From JADFOB01 sp964651325 (GTDB lineage: Bacteria > Planctomycetota > Phycisphaerae > UBA1845): a stretch of 23,232 bases of DNA. The stretch is from positions 1 through 23,232 of the forward strand of contig CAZYXP010000039.1 of the NCBI GenBank assembly GCA_964651325.1, written 5' to 3'. This document shows positions 1 to 6,918 of the stretch, in pieces. The first letter of the stretch is position 1, and each line of letters begins with the position of its first letter. The position numbers were made by a program, and so were the translations under genes. The notes beneath the pieces are model-generated. The model did not search any database. It was not told where the DNA came from and saw nothing but the letters and a program-made list of their open reading frames with translations.

Positions 1-51
1 GCCAACGGAAAAGACGACGCCGTCAGGGTCGGGCGGTTGTGGTGGCGCGAT

Positions 52-106
52 CCGGGGGCGGCGCTACGCTTGCCCCCGGCTACTATAGAGCAGGCCTTCA
101 GCCTGC
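52..106. repeat. two adjacent intergenic hairpin repeats
   Basis: Two inverted repeats sit side by side. The first has an 8-bp perfect stem, CCGGGGGC at 52-59 and GCCCCCGG at 72-79, with a 12-nt loop. The second is GCAGGC (90-95), loop CTTCA, GCCTGC (101-106). They share the stem-short loop-stem layout of other spacers in this window. No T-run follows, so they are not obvious terminators. The second hairpin merges into the 44-bp tandem array. Confidence 0.65.
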
Positions 107-353
107 CCACTCGCCGACGTCCGCAACCACCAGGTCCGAAGTTTTCAATCACACTCGCCGCCGGCCGCAACTACCGTGTCCGAAGTCTTCAATCACGCTC
201 GCCGCCGGCCGCAACTACCGCGTCCGAAGTTTGCAATCACGCTCGCAGCCGGCCGCAACTACCGCGTCGTAAGCCTGTAGTTACGCTCCCTGGTGTCTGT
301 CATCACCGCGTCTGAACCCTGCCATAACCGCCGCTGATTCTGTCGCGAACGGG
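95..353. repeat. 44-bp tandem repeat array, about 5-6 units
   Basis: The marker GTCCGAAG and its variants begin at 134, 178, 222, 266 (GTCGTAAG) and 310 (GTCTGAAC), which is an exact 44-bp period. A more diverged unit can be aligned before 134. The best-conserved units (134-265) share the segments TCAATCAC, GCTCGC and CCGGCCGCAACTACCG. Units decay toward both ends, as in an ageing minisatellite. Because 44 is not a multiple of three, open frames crossing the array repeat similar peptides in shifting frames. It is therefore unlikely to be coding. There are no unique spacers between units, so it is not a CRISPR array. Confidence 0.85.
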
Positions 354-385
354 TAACCACCCGGTGTCTGTGGTCGCGTGGGGCG

Positions 386-1495
386 TTACGGGGACGCCGG
401 CGGCGGTGGCGGGGGGGCGGAGCCCGCGAACAGAGGGGCGAGTTGGGGGATCGCTCCCGCCGGCTGCCATCCCGTTGCCCCCGGCGTCCAAAGAAGCGTG
501 GCGGTCGTTACTTCACCCCGCGCAATACGCTCGGCCACTTGTGCATGAGCGAACGGGCCGGTCGTCTGGCCGTTGACGGCAATGTGCCACACGACCGTCG
601 GTGGTGGCGGGGCAAACGCCGCGGCTGGCGCAGGCTGCCCAGCCCCTTGCATCATGCGCCCGGCCATGGCGAGCCCCATGCCCATGCCCATGCCTTCAGC
701 GGCGCCCCCTCCGGCGGGGTTGTTTGCGGCGGCGGTCATGGCGTTGCCCATCTGGTATTGCTGGAACCGTTGCATGTCTCCGATGACGCTCATGCCCGTT
801 CGTGTGTCGAGGGCACGCTCGACTTCCTCGGGCAGCGAGATGTTCACGATAAGCAACTGCGGCACATCCAACCCGTATTCATCATCCACCCGTTCGACCA
901 CGTTCTTGCGCAACATTTCGGACAATTCGACGTACTTCGACGCCAGATCGAGCGCCGCAATCTTCGATTCACCCAGGATGTCCGCCAGTGCTGTGATGAT
1001 CATCGAGCGAAGCAGTTCGTTGATCTCATCGGCCTCGAACGTGGCTTTGGTGCCCACGAGTTCTTTGAGCAGGGCCTCTGGGCCGGTGGCCTTGAGGGAG
1101 TACGTGCCGAACGCCCGCAGGCGAATCGGCCCGAATTCCGGATCGCGCAACATGATCGGATTCGGCGTGCCCCACTTCAGGTCGGTAACCTGCGTCGTGT
1201 TGATGAAGTAGACTTCGGCCTTGAAGGGACTCTCGAATCCGTGCTTCCAACCTTGTAGCGTGCTAAGCAGCGGAAGGTTGTCCGTCTTGAGTTCGTAGTG
1301 GCCCGGTTCAAACACGTCCGCCAGTTCGCCGCGGTGAACGAAAATCGCCGCTTGCCCGGGACGCACGATAAGCTGGGCTCCATTCTTGATTTGATTGTGG
1401 TACCGAGGAAAGCGCCAGACGAGGATGTCCCGCGTGTGATCGATCCATTCGATGATATCGACCAGTTCGCCGCGTAGTTTGTCCAATAGACCCAT
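386..1495 (-). CDS. SPFH/Band-7 domain protein with C-terminal GYF_2-like domain
   Basis: The 369-residue product has an SPFH-type region at about residues 20-245 (for example IVRPGQAAIFVHRG and the long helical stretch ending in PQLLIVNISLPEEVERAL). This matches the family of SPFH proteins once labelled virion core protein-like. A Gly/Met- and Ala/Pro-rich linker (about 250-300) leads to a GYF_2-like domain at about 303-355 (WHIAVNGQTTGPF...TLLWTPGATGW), which normally binds peptides. The tail is proline-rich. There is no signal peptide or clear membrane span, so it is probably a cytoplasmic or membrane-associated scaffold. The ATG start is preceded by GGAG at about 8 nt. The next minus-strand gene upstream ends at 1647, leaving 151 bp, so co-transcription is possible. 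The precise function is unknown. Confidence 0.85.
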   Translation of the reverse strand: MGLLDKLRGELVDIIEWIDHTRDILVWRFPRYHNQIKNGAQLIVRPGQAAIFVHRGELADVFEPGHYELKTDNLPLLSTLQGWKHGFESPFKAEVYFINTTQVTDLKWGTPNPIMLRDPEFGPIRLRAFGTYSLKATGPEALLKELVGTKATFEADEINELLRSMIITALADILGESKIAALDLASKYVELSEMLRKNVVERVDDEYGLDVPQLLIVNISLPEEVERALDTRTGMSVIGDMQRFQQYQMGNAMTAAANNPAGGGAAEGMGMGMGLAMAGRMMQGAGQPAPAAAFAPPPPTVVWHIAVNGQTTGPFAHAQVAERIARGEVTTATLLWTPGATGWQPAGAIPQLAPLFAGSAPPPPPPASP

Positions 1496-1646
1496 GATGT
1501 TGCTCCGCAGAAGGAAGCCTAAAATGCCAGGCGCGATTCATCGTGCCCAAGCGGCGTTCGCCGGCACCCACGCGCCGGTTCAGGCTATGTCGCTGATCGG
1601 TTGAGGTCAAGCGGGCGGCGGGCCCGATGGGTATCGAGTGAGGGAT

Positions 1647-3125
1647 TCAGTGGGCCAGGTGAGAGGAGCCTGCGGTGGCGGTATGGCTACTCGGATCCAC
1701 GTGGCGGTGGAATGCGCGCAAGATCTTCAATTCTTTTTCTACGGCAAGGTTGATCAGACGCCCCGTCGGGCGGCCATGCCGGTCGACACGTTCCACCACC
1801 GGTTGGGTGTGGGCGCCCGGGACGATGCGTACGACTCGGCCGGAGTTCCCGTTGCTCAATTCAACCAGGCTTCCAATTGGAAACAGGCCAACGGTGTCCA
1901 GGAACAGGGCCGCGGTGGGTCGGTCAAATTTCAGTACGCTTGCCAGGATTTCCCGGGAGGCCTCGTACGGGCGTAGCGCCGCCCGGTAGGGTCGATCGCA
2001 CGTCATGGCCGCGAAGACGTCCGCCACGCCGACGATTCGGGCGAAGGGATGAATCCGCGTCTCGAGTCGGTTTCTGGGGTAGCCACTGCCGTCCGCGCGC
2101 TCGTGCGATTGATACCCGATCAGCGCCGTTGTAACCGGGGTCAAATCGATGTTGGCAAGCCATTCGATCGTATAGAGCGGATGCTTGTTGACTTCCGCGC
2201 GTTCAGCGGTGGTGAGCGTTCGTTGCGCAAGCCGGATATCTTTCGGGACGCGAACCATCCCTATGTCCTGAAGCAATGCGCCGAAACCGATTTCCGTTAT
2301 CTTGTCTTGGGTAAGCCCGGCCTGGGCGGCCATAGACATGCTCAGCAGCGCTACGTTCACGCAGTGGTCGAAGAGATACTCGTCGCCTGCCTCTTGCAAA
2401 CTGACAATTAGCGGCAGCAGGTCGATGTCCAGGGTGGCTCGTGCGACGAATCCTTGCAGGGTGTGGCTGATGGTTGATCCGGCGACATCGCGTCCGCGCG
2501 CGAGATGAGCACAAACATCCGCCACGACTTCGCCTGTGGCCGCATGTTCCTCGACGCCGGTGGCCGCCTCACTTTTCAAGTCATCCAGCGACAGCCGGGG
2601 CCGCTCTATGCTGGAGAACTGGCGAAACACGATCCGTTTTTTCAGCTCATCTTCGAGCAACGCATCAAGCGCCCTAGCCTGATCCGGCACGGCCTCGACC
2701 CCGTGGTCTGCGGGCTCAATGGTGTCGGTGCATTTCGACCGAACTCGAAGCGCCTTAATACCACGCGTAGCGAGCAGGCGCAAGAAACGCGACGTTACCT
2801 GGAGGCCGGCCGCAAGGAGCAACACATCTGTCTTGGCGTCGTAAATGTCCTTGGTGAGGCGCATGCCGGCGTGGAGTGCATCGATGCTGATCGACTTTCC
2901 GGCATCGACTTCTGCATGTTCGAGCTCAGGTGGATAGAACGTAGCGGATTCAGGCCAATCAGGGCCCCCGAAGAGGCCATCCGAGGCGTATTCGGTGAGA
3001 TAGATCAGATGATCCGCTCCGAGCACCGTTCCGGCCTTGACGATGACCTGTCCACTGCTTGCGTAGAGGTGGCCGGGCAGGCTGAGACCCGGTTGGAGGT
3101 GTTTCGGGCTGATCCTCTTTCGCAT
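1647..3125 (-). CDS. HD-GYP domain protein with degenerate catalytic motif
   Basis: The 492-residue protein has an N-terminal part (1-200) with two diverged repeats of the kind found before many HD-GYP domains. The HD-GYP domain follows at about 235-410. HD-GYP proteins hydrolyse cyclic di-GMP using a metal cluster. Seen here: H254 (LFDHCVNVAL), QDIGM at 286-290 where HD.G. is expected, H315-P, SHERADGSGYP at 340-350 where HHE..DG.GYP is expected, and D369 (VADVFAAMTCDRPYR). The HD histidine is thus Gln286 and the first His of HHE is Ser340, while the GYP signature is intact. It may bind c-di-GMP, or dock to GGDEF partners, without full hydrolysis. A small beta-rich region (about 415-450, GSLVELSNGNSGRVV) follows. 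The start is ATG with no clear ribosome-binding site. Confidence 0.9.
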   Translation of the reverse strand: MRKRISPKHLQPGLSLPGHLYASSGQVIVKAGTVLGADHLIYLTEYASDGLFGGPDWPESATFYPPELEHAEVDAGKSISIDALHAGMRLTKDIYDAKTDVLLLAAGLQVTSRFLRLLATRGIKALRVRSKCTDTIEPADHGVEAVPDQARALDALLEDELKKRIVFRQFSSIERPRLSLDDLKSEAATGVEEHAATGEVVADVCAHLARGRDVAGSTISHTLQGFVARATLDIDLLPLIVSLQEAGDEYLFDHCVNVALLSMSMAAQAGLTQDKITEIGFGALLQDIGMVRVPKDIRLAQRTLTTAERAEVNKHPLYTIEWLANIDLTPVTTALIGYQSHERADGSGYPRNRLETRIHPFARIVGVADVFAAMTCDRPYRAALRPYEASREILASVLKFDRPTAALFLDTVGLFPIGSLVELSNGNSGRVVRIVPGAHTQPVVERVDRHGRPTGRLINLAVEKELKILRAFHRHVDPSSHTATAGSSHLAH

Positions 3126-3387
3126 TGTTGGTCTATATTCTCGGACTTTTCAGCGCGCGGCACTTTAGGTTTCGCCTCTCGAATTAGGTGTCGTCGGTTG
3201 AATCAACCCGCTTGAAGTCTGCGCGACATGGGCGTGATAGGCCCATGTTTGCCCCTGTTTATCGGATCTCACGCTGCCATGTTGGAGGCTACCCGGTCCA
3301 AATGACGCCCGCGAGTCATATGGTCAAAGATGCCCAGCTTGTTCGCCGCCCTGGGCCGACAGCGCCACCTGGCCGGCGGAAGGGTCA

Positions 3388-3412
3388 GCCGCGGCAAGCA
3401 AGTTGCCGCGGC
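3388..3412. promoter_or_regulatory. 10-bp perfect inverted repeat, candidate enhancer-binding site
   Basis: GCCGCGGCAA (3388-3397), loop GCAAG, TTGCCGCGGC (3403-3412) is a perfect palindrome. Its centre (3400) lies about 90 bp upstream of the -24 element and about 115 bp upstream of the expected start of transcription. That is the usual distance for a sigma-54 activator site. It could instead be one more of the hairpin repeats common in this window. Confidence 0.45.
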
Positions 3413-3488
3413 CGCCAATCGCGCAAACCTTTGTGGGATAGGAAGTAATGGCTCAATGGGGTGTGGCGGCGCCAGCCATGGCGAGGTT

Positions 3489-3504
3489 TGGCACGGGTGT
3501 TGCT
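3489..3504 (+). promoter_or_regulatory. sigma-54 (RpoN) promoter of hcp
   Basis: The sequence TGGCACGGGTGTTGCT matches the sigma-54 consensus TGGCACG-N4-TTGCW at every defined position. GG at -24 (3490-3491) and GC at -12 (3502-3503) are separated by the required 10 bp. The expected start is near 3515, giving a leader of about 85 nt before the hcp ATG at 3600. In known systems such promoters need an AAA+ enhancer-binding protein, and hcp genes of some proteobacteria are sigma-54 controlled. No activator gene is in the window. Confidence 0.85.
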
Positions 3505-3599
3505 ATACCGTCTCTCGAACGTGGTGACAACACCGCGGCGTTGAAAAGAGTTAAGGCGTAAGACCAGAACCCCCAACTGCTTCAAAAGGAGCCAGACCA

Positions 3600-4079
3600 A
3601 TGCCAACCCCATGTAACCTGCGTATCGGAGAGTATCCCGGTTCGAGCGAAAAGGAAGGTCGTGAGGACACGATCGACGTTTTCGAGGTAGAGCATCACAT
3701 TCATCAGCCCGTCGATTTGACGACGGGGCAGGCCACCGGCGTTCGCGTCCACGCGCCTTTGCGGGTTGTCGCGTCGTTGGACAAGGCCACACCGGGGCTG
3801 CACAAAGCCCTGTGTACCGGTCAGAATCTCGACGAAGTGATTCTCGAGTTTTACCGGATCGATCCAGGTACGCGGAGCGAGGCCAAGTACTACGAGATCA
3901 AGCTCCGCTATGCCCGCGTGGTGGATGCTTCTCCGTACATGCCGATGAGCTTCCTTCCGGCCAACGAATCGTATCGGCACATGGTTCAGTACAGTTTTGT
4001 CTATGAAGAGATGGAATGGAACTGGATGCCGGACAGCGTGGTCGAAATGGACAAGTGGCGCGCGCCCGGTGGCGGATAG
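3600..4079 (+). CDS. hcp: Hcp-family type VI secretion tube protein (TssD-like)
   Basis: The 159-residue product has the usual Hcp length and pattern. There is an N-terminal strand region (DTIDVFEVEHHIHQPVD, about 23-39), the central RVHAPLRVVASLDKATPGLHKAL (about 49-71), EVILEFYRIDPG (79-90), YYEIKLRYARVVDASPYMP (97-114) and a terminal MVQYSFVYEEMEWNW (128-142). Hcp proteins form hexameric rings that stack into the tube of type VI secretion systems and related contractile devices. They can also be secreted or carry effectors. There is no extra C-terminal effector domain. AAAAGGAG (3584-3591) precedes the ATG. It has its own sigma-54 promoter. No sheath, baseplate, VgrG or ClpV gene lies in the window, so it is an orphan as far as can be seen. 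Confidence 0.88.
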   Translation: MPTPCNLRIGEYPGSSEKEGREDTIDVFEVEHHIHQPVDLTTGQATGVRVHAPLRVVASLDKATPGLHKALCTGQNLDEVILEFYRIDPGTRSEAKYYEIKLRYARVVDASPYMPMSFLPANESYRHMVQYSFVYEEMEWNWMPDSVVEMDKWRAPGGG

Positions 4080-4364
4080 TAGACCGAATTGATTCGCGAC
4101 GTTGGACGGTTCCACACGGCGAACCGGCCCACATCGCGCTGGCACGAATCCGCTACGGATTCGCGAGACAGGGCGGCTTGGTGCTCTAACCACGCATTGC
4201 GAGAGCGAGGGCACGCCAAGCTGCAGGGAGGTGGCGCGGTCTGGCTTTCGAGCCAGGCCGCCATGCCGCCCATCGCGGTAACTCGCTACAGCGCTGCCGA
4301 TGAGCAATCGGGCCGTGGCGACGCAGTAGTAAGGAAACTTGGCTCGAAACGAAAGGCGAGATCA
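4080..4364. repeat. spacer between hcp and the next gene with two hairpin repeats
   Basis: CGAATCCG-CTA-CGGATTCG (4145-4163) is a perfect 8-bp inverted repeat. CTGGCT-TTCG-AGCCAG (4241-4256) is a second stem, extended by G/C-rich flanks. No gene is supported. Neither hairpin is followed by a T-run, so transcription from the hcp promoter could pass through to the gene at 4365. Confidence 0.6.
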
Positions 4365-4655
4365 ATGGATAGTTTGGTTCAAGCGAAAGTGACGGCGTTT
4401 CTGCGGAATCGTTTTCAGATCGATCCCGTCGATTGCAAGGCCGTCTTGACAAAAATACGTGAATTGGCGCGTGCCGCCGGGCATGGGTTGGACACTCAGT
4501 TCGCCAGTTCCGGCCTGGGCAGCGGCCCGGAAGGGCGCGTGGCATCCAGCATCGTCGAACGGGCTCTAGGTGGCGGTGGCTCCGCAACGGCGGAAAAGGA
4601 CATCCGCTTGACGCTCGAGCGTTGGATTCGTAAGAGTCCGCCGGTCGGAGCATAA
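4365..4655 (+). CDS. small conserved-looking protein of unknown function
   Basis: The 96-residue product starts at an ATG with AAAGG 8 nt upstream (4352-4356). The frame stays open further 5' to 4089, but that part covers the two hairpins and has no better ribosome-binding site. Residues 1-45 are predicted helical (VTAFLRNRFQIDPVDCKAVL...IRELARAAGH). They are followed by a Gly/Ser-rich linker (47-75) and a short C-terminal helix (TAEKDIRLTLERWIR). There is no signal peptide or membrane span. I do not recognise the family. Its position 285 bp behind hcp on the same strand suggests, but does not prove, a shared transcript. It could be a chaperone-like or regulatory partner; that is speculation. 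Confidence 0.55.
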   Translation: MDSLVQAKVTAFLRNRFQIDPVDCKAVLTKIRELARAAGHGLDTQFASSGLGSGPEGRVASSIVERALGGGGSATAEKDIRLTLERWIRKSPPVGA

Positions 4656-4740
4656 ACGCCGCCAAACAGGCGGGTCATACGTGCCCGCCCCCTTAGGCCG
4701 GTGGATCTTTAGCCGAGCCAAAGACCGATCTGCTCCAACC

Positions 4741-4767
4741 GAGCCGCGGGCTCTAGCCCGCGCGGCC
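4741..4767. repeat. dispersed hairpin repeat, copy 1 (GCGGGC-TCTA-GCCCGC)
   Basis: The core GCGGGC-TCTA-GCCCGC is flanked by GAGCC on the left and GCGGCC on the right. It differs from the copy at 5955-5981 at only two of 27 positions (TCTA versus TTTA in the loop, and one base near the right end). The two copies lie on either side of the flagellin gene in the same orientation. Confidence 0.75.
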
Positions 4768-4865
4768 ACCCGCGCATGCAAAAGCCCCGCGGCTTGGATC
4801 GAGCACAGAGAGAACAGATACGCAGTTATCTCAGCGACCGGAACAAAACCTCAAACCACAACGAT

Positions 4866-4914
4866 ACGACCCGACTGAGCCAAGCCCCGGGGGGGAGCCG
4901 GCTCACCGGGTCGT
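4866..4914 (-). terminator. probable intrinsic terminator of the flagellin gene
   Basis: Read on the minus strand, ACGACCC pairs with GGGTCGT and GAGCC with GGCTC across a small internal loop, with a G/C-rich apical loop. A T-rich tract (ATCGTTGTGGTTTG) follows. It lies about 78 nt past the flagellin stop. The T-run is interrupted, so efficiency is uncertain. Confidence 0.5.
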
Positions 4915-4991
4915 CTTCGTGCGCTGGAATGAGCTTGGAGGATGAGCGCTAAAGTATTGCGAGCGTGCGTCGTCAGTTTCGTAGAGGCGTT

Positions 4992-5831
4992 CTATTTGTT
5001 CGAGAGCAGGCTGAGTACCGACGACGCTTGCTGCTGGGCGATCTTCAGCATTTTGACGTTGGCCGCTGTGAGGATTTCGAGGCGGTTTCGGTTGCTGGTT
5101 TCAGCAGCGAAGTCCGTATCGCGGATGCGGCTGTTGGCGTCCGTCAGGTTTTCAACCGCGATCTGATTCGAGCGAATCTGTGGCTCCACCGTGTAGCGTT
5201 GATACGAGCCGATAGAGCCTCGAGAGGTGGCGACGTCGCTGATGGACTGGGAAATCGCCGCCTGGGCCGCTTCGGAGTTTCCACTGGCCAGGTCGTTGGC
5301 GCCACCAGATACCAGCGTTTGGGCGGCAGCCGCGGCCGCGTTTAGCTGGGCCGCCACATCTTCATTTCCACTGCCTGGAAGCGATATCCCGTCGAGCGAC
5401 GAAACGGCGTCACCGGTGAATTTCTGAATACTGCCGACGATGCTGTCGACCTGCATCTGGTTGGCTTGTATTTCCGCGTCGCTCATACCCGCCTGGTTGG
5501 CGCTGGAAACAACAAGCGAGTTGAGGTCTTGAAACAGGCTAGCCAGTTCAGCGGTGTGGCCATCTGAGATGTTGGCATTGGCGTTGGAGCGGTGAAGCGT
5601 TCGTGTTTGGGCCTCTAGTGAGGCGATTTCCGAATTGAGACGCTCGCTGGCGATCAGTGCGGCGGGCCCGTCCTTGCCGGTGTTGAGTTTCCGCCCGGTG
5701 GCCAGCCGCTGCATGCTGGTGAACAGCGAAGACTGATTCCGATTGAGCTGGAACCGTGCGGACATCGCGCTTGGATTGGAAAGGGCACTGATCACGGGGT
5801 TAAGAGTCAAATACACACGTGCTCTGGGCAA
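4992..5831 (-). CDS. fliC: flagellin
   Basis: The protein of up to 279 residues has both conserved flagellin ends. The N-terminal D0/D1 region includes RNQSSLFTSMQRLATGRKLN and GPAALIASERLNSEIASLEAQ, and the C-terminal region includes AVENLTDANSRIRDTDFAAETS and QQASSVLSLLSNK. The variable surface domain is almost absent, so it forms a short-type filament subunit. Start codon choice is uncertain. The longest frame uses TTG at 5831, with GTG at 5816 and TTG at 5810 also in frame. No ATG lies near the conserved N-terminus and no strong ribosome-binding site is visible. The start is more likely at 5810 or 5816, close to the TLNPVISALSN segment. It is a single gene with no flagellar neighbour except the P-ring-like gene at 6919. 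Confidence 0.9.
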   Translation of the reverse strand: MPRARVYLTLNPVISALSNPSAMSARFQLNRNQSSLFTSMQRLATGRKLNTGKDGPAALIASERLNSEIASLEAQTRTLHRSNANANISDGHTAELASLFQDLNSLVVSSANQAGMSDAEIQANQMQVDSIVGSIQKFTGDAVSSLDGISLPGSGNEDVAAQLNAAAAAAQTLVSGGANDLASGNSEAAQAAISQSISDVATSRGSIGSYQRYTVEPQIRSNQIAVENLTDANSRIRDTDFAAETSNRNRLEILTAANVKMLKIAQQQASSVLSLLSNK

Positions 5832-5858
5832 GAGAAAACCATAGATTGGAGCGCGTAT

Positions 5859-5875
5859 TTGCTAAAGTCTCGCCG
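5859..5875 (-). promoter_or_regulatory. weak sigma-54-like element upstream of flagellin
   Basis: On the minus strand, CGGCGAGACTTTAGCA keeps GG at -24 (5874-5873) and GC at -12 (5862-5861) with 10 bp between them. Four other consensus positions differ. The expected start would be near 5849, just ahead of the flagellin start codons. No good sigma-28 motif was seen in the same stretch. Confidence 0.3.
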
Positions 5876-5954
5876 ACCACTTCGGGATGGGAATCAGGCG
5901 AGCGATTAGCGGGCGTAGCATGTGTTTCGAGGTGACCCGTGGGGCGCTCTGCCT

Positions 5955-5981
5955 GAGCCGCGGGCTTTAGCCCGCGCGGAC
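5955..5981. repeat. dispersed hairpin repeat, copy 2 (GCGGGC-TTTA-GCCCGC)
   Basis: This is nearly identical to the copy at 4741-4767, in the same orientation. It lies between the flagellin gene and the secreted-protein gene ending at 6025. The loop is TTTA instead of TCTA, and the stem bases are unchanged. Confidence 0.75.
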
Positions 5982-6024
5982 GTTGGCGTCGATCAGAGCC
6001 CGACGCTCGGCATGGCGGACTGGC

Positions 6025-6900
6025 CTACGGGGCGTGGTTGAACTCATGATACCGGCTCTTCCAGGCACGGTCCCAATAAGCACGGTTCTCTTGACCCTCG
6101 AGCTCGCCTGAGACGGCGCCCATCACGAACTTGATCAGGCGGTAGGGGGCCACGGCTTCCACGTGGAAACGCGTCTCGGGGCCATCCCAGTTGAGATCGA
6201 CGCGGACGGTCTCAAAGCGGCCCATGGGCGCCGTGACGATCTCAGTCGGCCCGACGGAAAGCGTCGCGCGCTTGACTTCCGGCGTCGCAATATGCGTCGA
6301 GCGAATGGGCGTAAGCAGCGAAAGGGATCGCGACGTACCGGACATGGCGACGTCGCGGGCGAGTAGGATCAGCGCCTCGTAGGGAAACGGGCGTTCCTTG
6401 AGATGCCATGTCTGATCTCCTTCGCCGCCGAAATAGGAGAAGCCCTTGACCGACAGCCCGTCTTCCAGCCATCGCAAGTGCTTGAATGTGGCGCCGCACC
6501 ATTCCTGGCTCGAGGCGACCATCTTGATCGGCGCCAGACCGTAGCGATCCAAGAACACGGTCGTCAGATATCGGTAGTTGTAGTTCGGTGTGGGGATTTC
6601 CTCGGGCACGTTGATCTTGAAAACGGGGACGGCATGGGGCGCGCCGGCGTCACACTTCACGCCCGTTTCGCGATCCAGCCATTGGCGGTTCACTAGATGG
6701 ACACGGACGTACGCTCGCGGCTCGCCGTAGATCACTTCGGTAGCTTGGTAGTAAGACATTTCGGAAAGACCATGGTCCCAGTGGTCCAGGTCGCCGAGCG
6801 TAGGCGCATGCTTCGGAGTCTCGGTGTCGCGGACGCGCGGCTCGGTCGACGCCCCGACCCCGGAAAGGGTCACAACCAGGGCGGTGATTATCTTTATCAT
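6025..6900 (-). CDS. secreted protein of unknown function (QEWCG family)
   Basis: The 291-residue product starts at ATG 6900, chosen because GGAG lies 9 nt upstream; a GTG start at 6915 is also in frame but overlaps that site. Residues 1-18 (IKIITALVVTLSGVGAS) form a signal peptide, so the protein acts outside the cytoplasm. The body contains WDHGLSEMSYYQATEVIYGEPR, LTTVFLDRYGLAPIKM and the striking SSQEWCGATFKHL motif, followed by SYFGGEGDQTW. From memory this pattern belongs to a family often mislabelled septum formation inhibitor Maf, although it has no Maf nucleotide-pyrophosphatase features. No catalytic role can be assigned. It begins 18 bp after the P-ring-like gene, so the two are probably co-transcribed. 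Confidence 0.75.
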   Translation of the reverse strand: MIKIITALVVTLSGVGASTEPRVRDTETPKHAPTLGDLDHWDHGLSEMSYYQATEVIYGEPRAYVRVHLVNRQWLDRETGVKCDAGAPHAVPVFKINVPEEIPTPNYNYRYLTTVFLDRYGLAPIKMVASSQEWCGATFKHLRWLEDGLSVKGFSYFGGEGDQTWHLKERPFPYEALILLARDVAMSGTSRSLSLLTPIRSTHIATPEVKRATLSVGPTEIVTAPMGRFETVRVDLNWDGPETRFHVEAVAPYRLIKFVMGAVSGELEGQENRAYWDRAWKSRYHEFNHAP

Positions 6901-6918
6901 ATTCTCGATCTCCACAGA

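Larger units (their letters stand above)
1..385. other. non-coding spacer downstream of the SPFH gene
   Basis: No credible gene is seen here. The stretch is filled by the two hairpins at 52-106 and the 44-bp tandem array. The gene to the right ends at 386 on the minus strand, so this is 3' flanking sequence. Whatever lies left of base 1 is unknown. Confidence 0.6.
3126..3599. other. divergent intergenic regulatory region between the HD-GYP gene and hcp
   Basis: This 474-bp spacer separates the minus-strand HD-GYP gene from plus-strand hcp. No gene can be supported in it. It holds a 10-bp perfect inverted repeat (3388-3412), a sigma-54 -24/-12 promoter (3489-3504) and the hcp ribosome-binding site. 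No convincing promoter for the HD-GYP gene was identified. Confidence 0.7.
4656..4991. other. spacer between the small gene and flagellin
   Basis: The two genes converge here and no gene is seen. The spacer holds a 6-bp hairpin (GGCGGG 4669-4674, CCCGCC 4684-4689) just after the small gene, the GCGGGC-TCTA-GCCCGC repeat (4741-4767) and the putative flagellin terminator (4866-4914). Confidence 0.55.

Noticed and set aside
37..315. Open frames across the tandem array
   Set aside because: The 44-bp period shifts frame each unit, so the similar peptides are a by-product of the DNA repeat. No start signal is seen.
95..353. Possible CRISPR array
   Set aside because: Units abut with no unique spacers, they decay at the ends, and no cas gene is present.
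4142..4157. Second TGGCACG site after hcp as a sigma-54 promoter
   Set aside because: The -12 GC is not at the required 10-bp distance from GG; the bases belong to the CGAATCCG hairpin.
4089..4364. 5' extension of the small gene behind hcp
   Set aside because: The frame is open but crosses two hairpins and lacks a ribosome-binding site; ATG 4365 has one.
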